NCBI GenBank assembly: GCA_964370195.1
Contig: CAYJIH010000053.1
Location: forward strand, 1 to 9,008
Reading direction: 5' to 3'
Source of the DNA: JAAYCI01 sp964370195
GTDB lineage: Bacteria; Bacillota; Clostridia; Oscillospirales; Ruminococcaceae
Length of the DNA: 9,008 bases
Each line of letters opens with the position of its first letter. Position 1 is the first letter of the stretch. The notes under the pieces were generated by a model. That model worked only from the letters and a program-made list of their open reading frames with translations. It had not been told where the DNA came from and made no database searches. Position numbers and translations under genes: made by a program. This document shows positions 7,272-9,008 of the stretch, piece by piece.

Positions 7272-7389
7272 TTTAGTCAAAAACTTTTTGTCGAAATATG
7301 TTATAATTAATGGTATATAATTGAAAAATATTTTTGGTGCATAAAAAGAGGTCGGTTCATCGTTGCCCGGCGCCCATAAAGTCTTTTTT

Positions 7390-7419
7390 AATAGACAAAT
7401 AGTTCCTATTTTGTCTATT
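7390..7419. repeat. Inverted repeat upstream of the cyclase gene
   Basis: The left arm AATAGACAAATAG (7390-7402) and the right arm CTATTTTGTCTATT (7406-7419) are reverse complements except for one extra base, around the loop TTC. The T-run lies on the left (7384-7389) and no T-run follows on either strand in the right place for a terminator. An operator or a leader hairpin is more likely than a terminator. It lies about 260 bases before the cyclase start codon. Confidence 0.5.
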
Positions 7420-7524
7420 TGCGATTCCCTATTGGGGTAAAGCAAGGATCTTTTTACATTTTTCCTTTTTGGCGGAGAAGGATTTGTGAGTGGTTTTTAC
7501 AGAGTATGTACAGAATTAGCTTTA

Positions 7525-7553
7525 TTGTACATTTAATTGTGAAGATTTATATT
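7525..7553 (+). promoter_or_regulatory. Candidate promoter of the cyclase gene
   Basis: TTGTAC (7525-7530) and TATATT (7548-7553) are separated by exactly 17 bp. The -10 matches five of six consensus bases and the -35 only three. Extended -10 elements further upstream, TGTTATAAT (7299-7307) and a TATAAT at 7316-7321, are alternatives that would give a longer leader including the inverted repeat at 7390-7419. Confidence 0.3.
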
Positions 7554-7635
7554 TGGCCGGAGTGTTGTTATAGGAACCACTTTAAAACGGACACAAACAT
7601 AAAAAAGAAACCGGACTGTATCCGATGTCAATTGG

Positions 7636-7657
7636 GTCCAGCGTTACGCTGGTGGAC
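7636..7657 (+). promoter_or_regulatory. Leader hairpin next to the cyclase ribosome binding site
   Basis: GTCC-AGCG, loop TTA, CGCT-(GGT)-GGAC forms a hairpin ending only 6 bases before the ribosome binding site AAAGGA (7664-7669), which itself lies 9 bases before the ATG at 7679. Its position would allow it to affect translation initiation, but no known regulatory RNA family is recognised. Confidence 0.35.
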
Positions 7658-7678
7658 GTGGTGAAAGGAATTGATACT

Positions 7679-9008
7679 ATGAATATCAATCAAAATTTGA
7701 CCTTACATGAAAAAAGCCCTAAAGAAATAGAAAACGAGCTAAATTCCTCCCCAATCATAAAATCCATGCTGGGTGCAACTCCGTTTGGCATTACCTTGTG
7801 GACCAAAGATATGCTTAATATACTGTGCAATGAACATATATTAAATGTGTTCAACATCGAAAACGGCGAAGAATTTTTAGATAGATTTTATGAATTTTCG
7901 CCGGAGTTTCAGCCGAATGGAAAAACTTCGCAAGAAATGTCACGCATAAATTTTGAGCTGGCATTAAAAAACGGGAAGCATACTTTTAACTGGATGCACA
8001 TTACCCCAAGTGGAAGTAGATTGCCTTGCGAAATTACATTGATTCAGCTTGACAAGCCGGTGGATGAAGTTTATGTAATCGGCTTTATTCGGGATTTGCG
8101 TTCAGAGTTTGATTATGAGCAAAATGATATTGACTACGATTTTTATTTTGTAGATAAACTGCCCAAAAGCCGGCTCAATTATGAAATGAAAGAATTATCG
8201 GACGAATGGTTTTTTACCATAGATTTAAGAACGGGAACGATCTCTTTTTATGGTAAGTGGTGGTTCAGTGCGTTTGGCGAGAATGCATTAATTACAGAAA
8301 GAAAATTGTTTGAGGCTGAGTTGTTTTATGAGGATGATATCCCCATTTATCAAGAAATGATGGACGATATAAGGGCGGGCATCACAAATACATATGAATT
8401 TAGGCTGCTCAATGACGCCGGCGAGTATAGGCATCACAGTATTACTACGAAGTTTATAAAAAACGCTGCGAATATGCCTGTTTTCGCGATGGGAAAAGGC
8501 ATTGATATGCACGAGCAACGCACCCTTGAGGACCTTTCTCAAAAAGACCTGCTTACGGATTGCTATAACAAAATAAGCGCTGAAAACATTATAGCTGAAA
8601 AACTTGCATTAAATAGCGCGGCTAGCCATGCATTATTTATCATTGATATAGATAATTTTAAGGCGATCAACGATAATTTGGGCCACTTTTTTGGGGATGA
8701 AGTTTTAAAAGATATATCCACAGGCTTGAAAGGGGCCTTTCGAGATGTTGACATTATTGCAAGAATAGGCGGAGATGAATTTATCGTTTTTGTGGAAAAT
8801 TTATCGGATATGGACATGATTGTGCAAAAATCCGAAAAAATACTTGAGGTGTATAGAAAAACGTACTCCGGCGAATATAAAGATTATTCCGTATCCGGAA
8901 GTGTAGGTGTTGCACTTTTCCCAAGGGACGGTGCAAACTATGAAGAACTGTATCAAAATGCCGACAAAGCCCTCAACCAAGCCAAAATACAAGGGAAAAA
9001 TAGGTATA
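7679..9008 (+). CDS. Diguanylate cyclase with two PAS-like domains (partial, cut by window end)
   Basis: The frame stays open from the ATG at 7679 to the last base (443 codons visible). AAAGGA lies 9 bases upstream of the ATG. There is no signal peptide or membrane helix, so it acts in the cytoplasm. Residues ~28-141 are PAS-like (GATPFGITLW...GFIRDLR). Residues ~172-283 are a second, PAS_3-like module (DEWFFTIDLRTGTISFY...EYRHHSITT). A GGDEF domain starts at ~287: DLLTDCYNK (290-298), metal and GTP-binding DIDNFKAINDNLGH (323-336), inhibitory-site RDVD (355-358) and catalytic GGDEF (364-368), ending with ADKALNQAKIQGKNRY at the edge. All key residues for making c-di-GMP from two GTP, and for product inhibition, are present. 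The PAS domains probably sense a signal, which is unknown. The domain is almost complete, so either a few residues or a further domain follow off the window. It is transcribed alone, with a 629-base gap before it. Confidence 0.93.
   Translation, partial: MNINQNLTLHEKSPKEIENELNSSPIIKSMLGATPFGITLWTKDMLNILCNEHILNVFNIENGEEFLDRFYEFSPEFQPNGKTSQEMSRINFELALKNGKHTFNWMHITPSGSRLPCEITLIQLDKPVDEVYVIGFIRDLRSEFDYEQNDIDYDFYFVDKLPKSRLNYEMKELSDEWFFTIDLRTGTISFYGKWWFSAFGENALITERKLFEAELFYEDDIPIYQEMMDDIRAGITNTYEFRLLNDAGEYRHHSITTKFIKNAANMPVFAMGKGIDMHEQRTLEDLSQKDLLTDCYNKISAENIIAEKLALNSAASHALFIIDIDNFKAINDNLGHFFGDEVLKDISTGLKGAFRDVDIIARIGGDEFIVFVENLSDMDMIVQKSEKILEVYRKTYSGEYKDYSVSGSVGVALFPRDGANYEELYQNADKALNQAKIQGKNRY

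Noticed and set aside
7419..7664. Open plus-strand frame before the cyclase gene
   Set aside because: It starts at a TTG with no ribosome binding site, overlaps the inverted repeat and the promoter candidate, and has a Cys/Trp/Ile-rich product of no known type.

Overview
The window looks like part of a Gram-positive, low-to-mid GC Clostridia-type (Bacillota) chromosome. The evidence is strong AGGAGG-like ribosome binding sites, rho-independent terminators, a cysteine-free secreted repeat protein of the kind common in gut Clostridia, and AT-rich intergenic DNA. The species cannot be named from the sequence. There is no rRNA, tRNA, CRISPR array, transposase or phage gene here.

Layout: (1) 1-379 is a gene-free stretch with two near-perfect terminator hairpins (41-74 and 304-348) around a segment packed with small palindromes. 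It probably lies between a gene off the left edge and the minus-strand gene to its right. (2) 380-4252, minus strand, encodes a 1290-residue surface protein: signal peptide, alanine-rich coiled coil, two clear InlB-type B-repeats plus degenerate copies, MBG/YDG-like beta modules, a Pro/Ala/Val stalk, and a three-helix C-terminal membrane anchor instead of an LPXTG motif. Its likely promoter at about 4357-4391 carries an 11-bp-period direct repeat. (3) 4400-5189 is a long AT-rich divergent intergenic region. (4) 5190-7049 is a two-gene plus-strand operon: a 68-residue two-helix membrane protein (DUF3311-like) and a 542-residue sodium:solute symporter of unknown substrate. (5) 7050-7678 is a second gene-free stretch with weak terminator candidates, palindromes and promoter candidates. 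(6) 7679 to the right edge holds a diguanylate cyclase with two PAS-like domains and an intact GGDEF motif and inhibitory site, cut by the window end.

How they may work together: the symporter and small protein almost certainly form one transporter unit. The cyclase would make c-di-GMP, which often controls surface adhesins in Clostridia, so a link to the large surface protein is plausible, but no sequence here proves it. The first ~33 bases resemble the 3' end of a c-di-GMP-I riboswitch, but too little is visible to call it. I see no clearly new multi-gene system. The most unusual items are the surface protein's architecture and internal composition shift, the direct repeat at its promoter, and an altered sodium-site position in the symporter.
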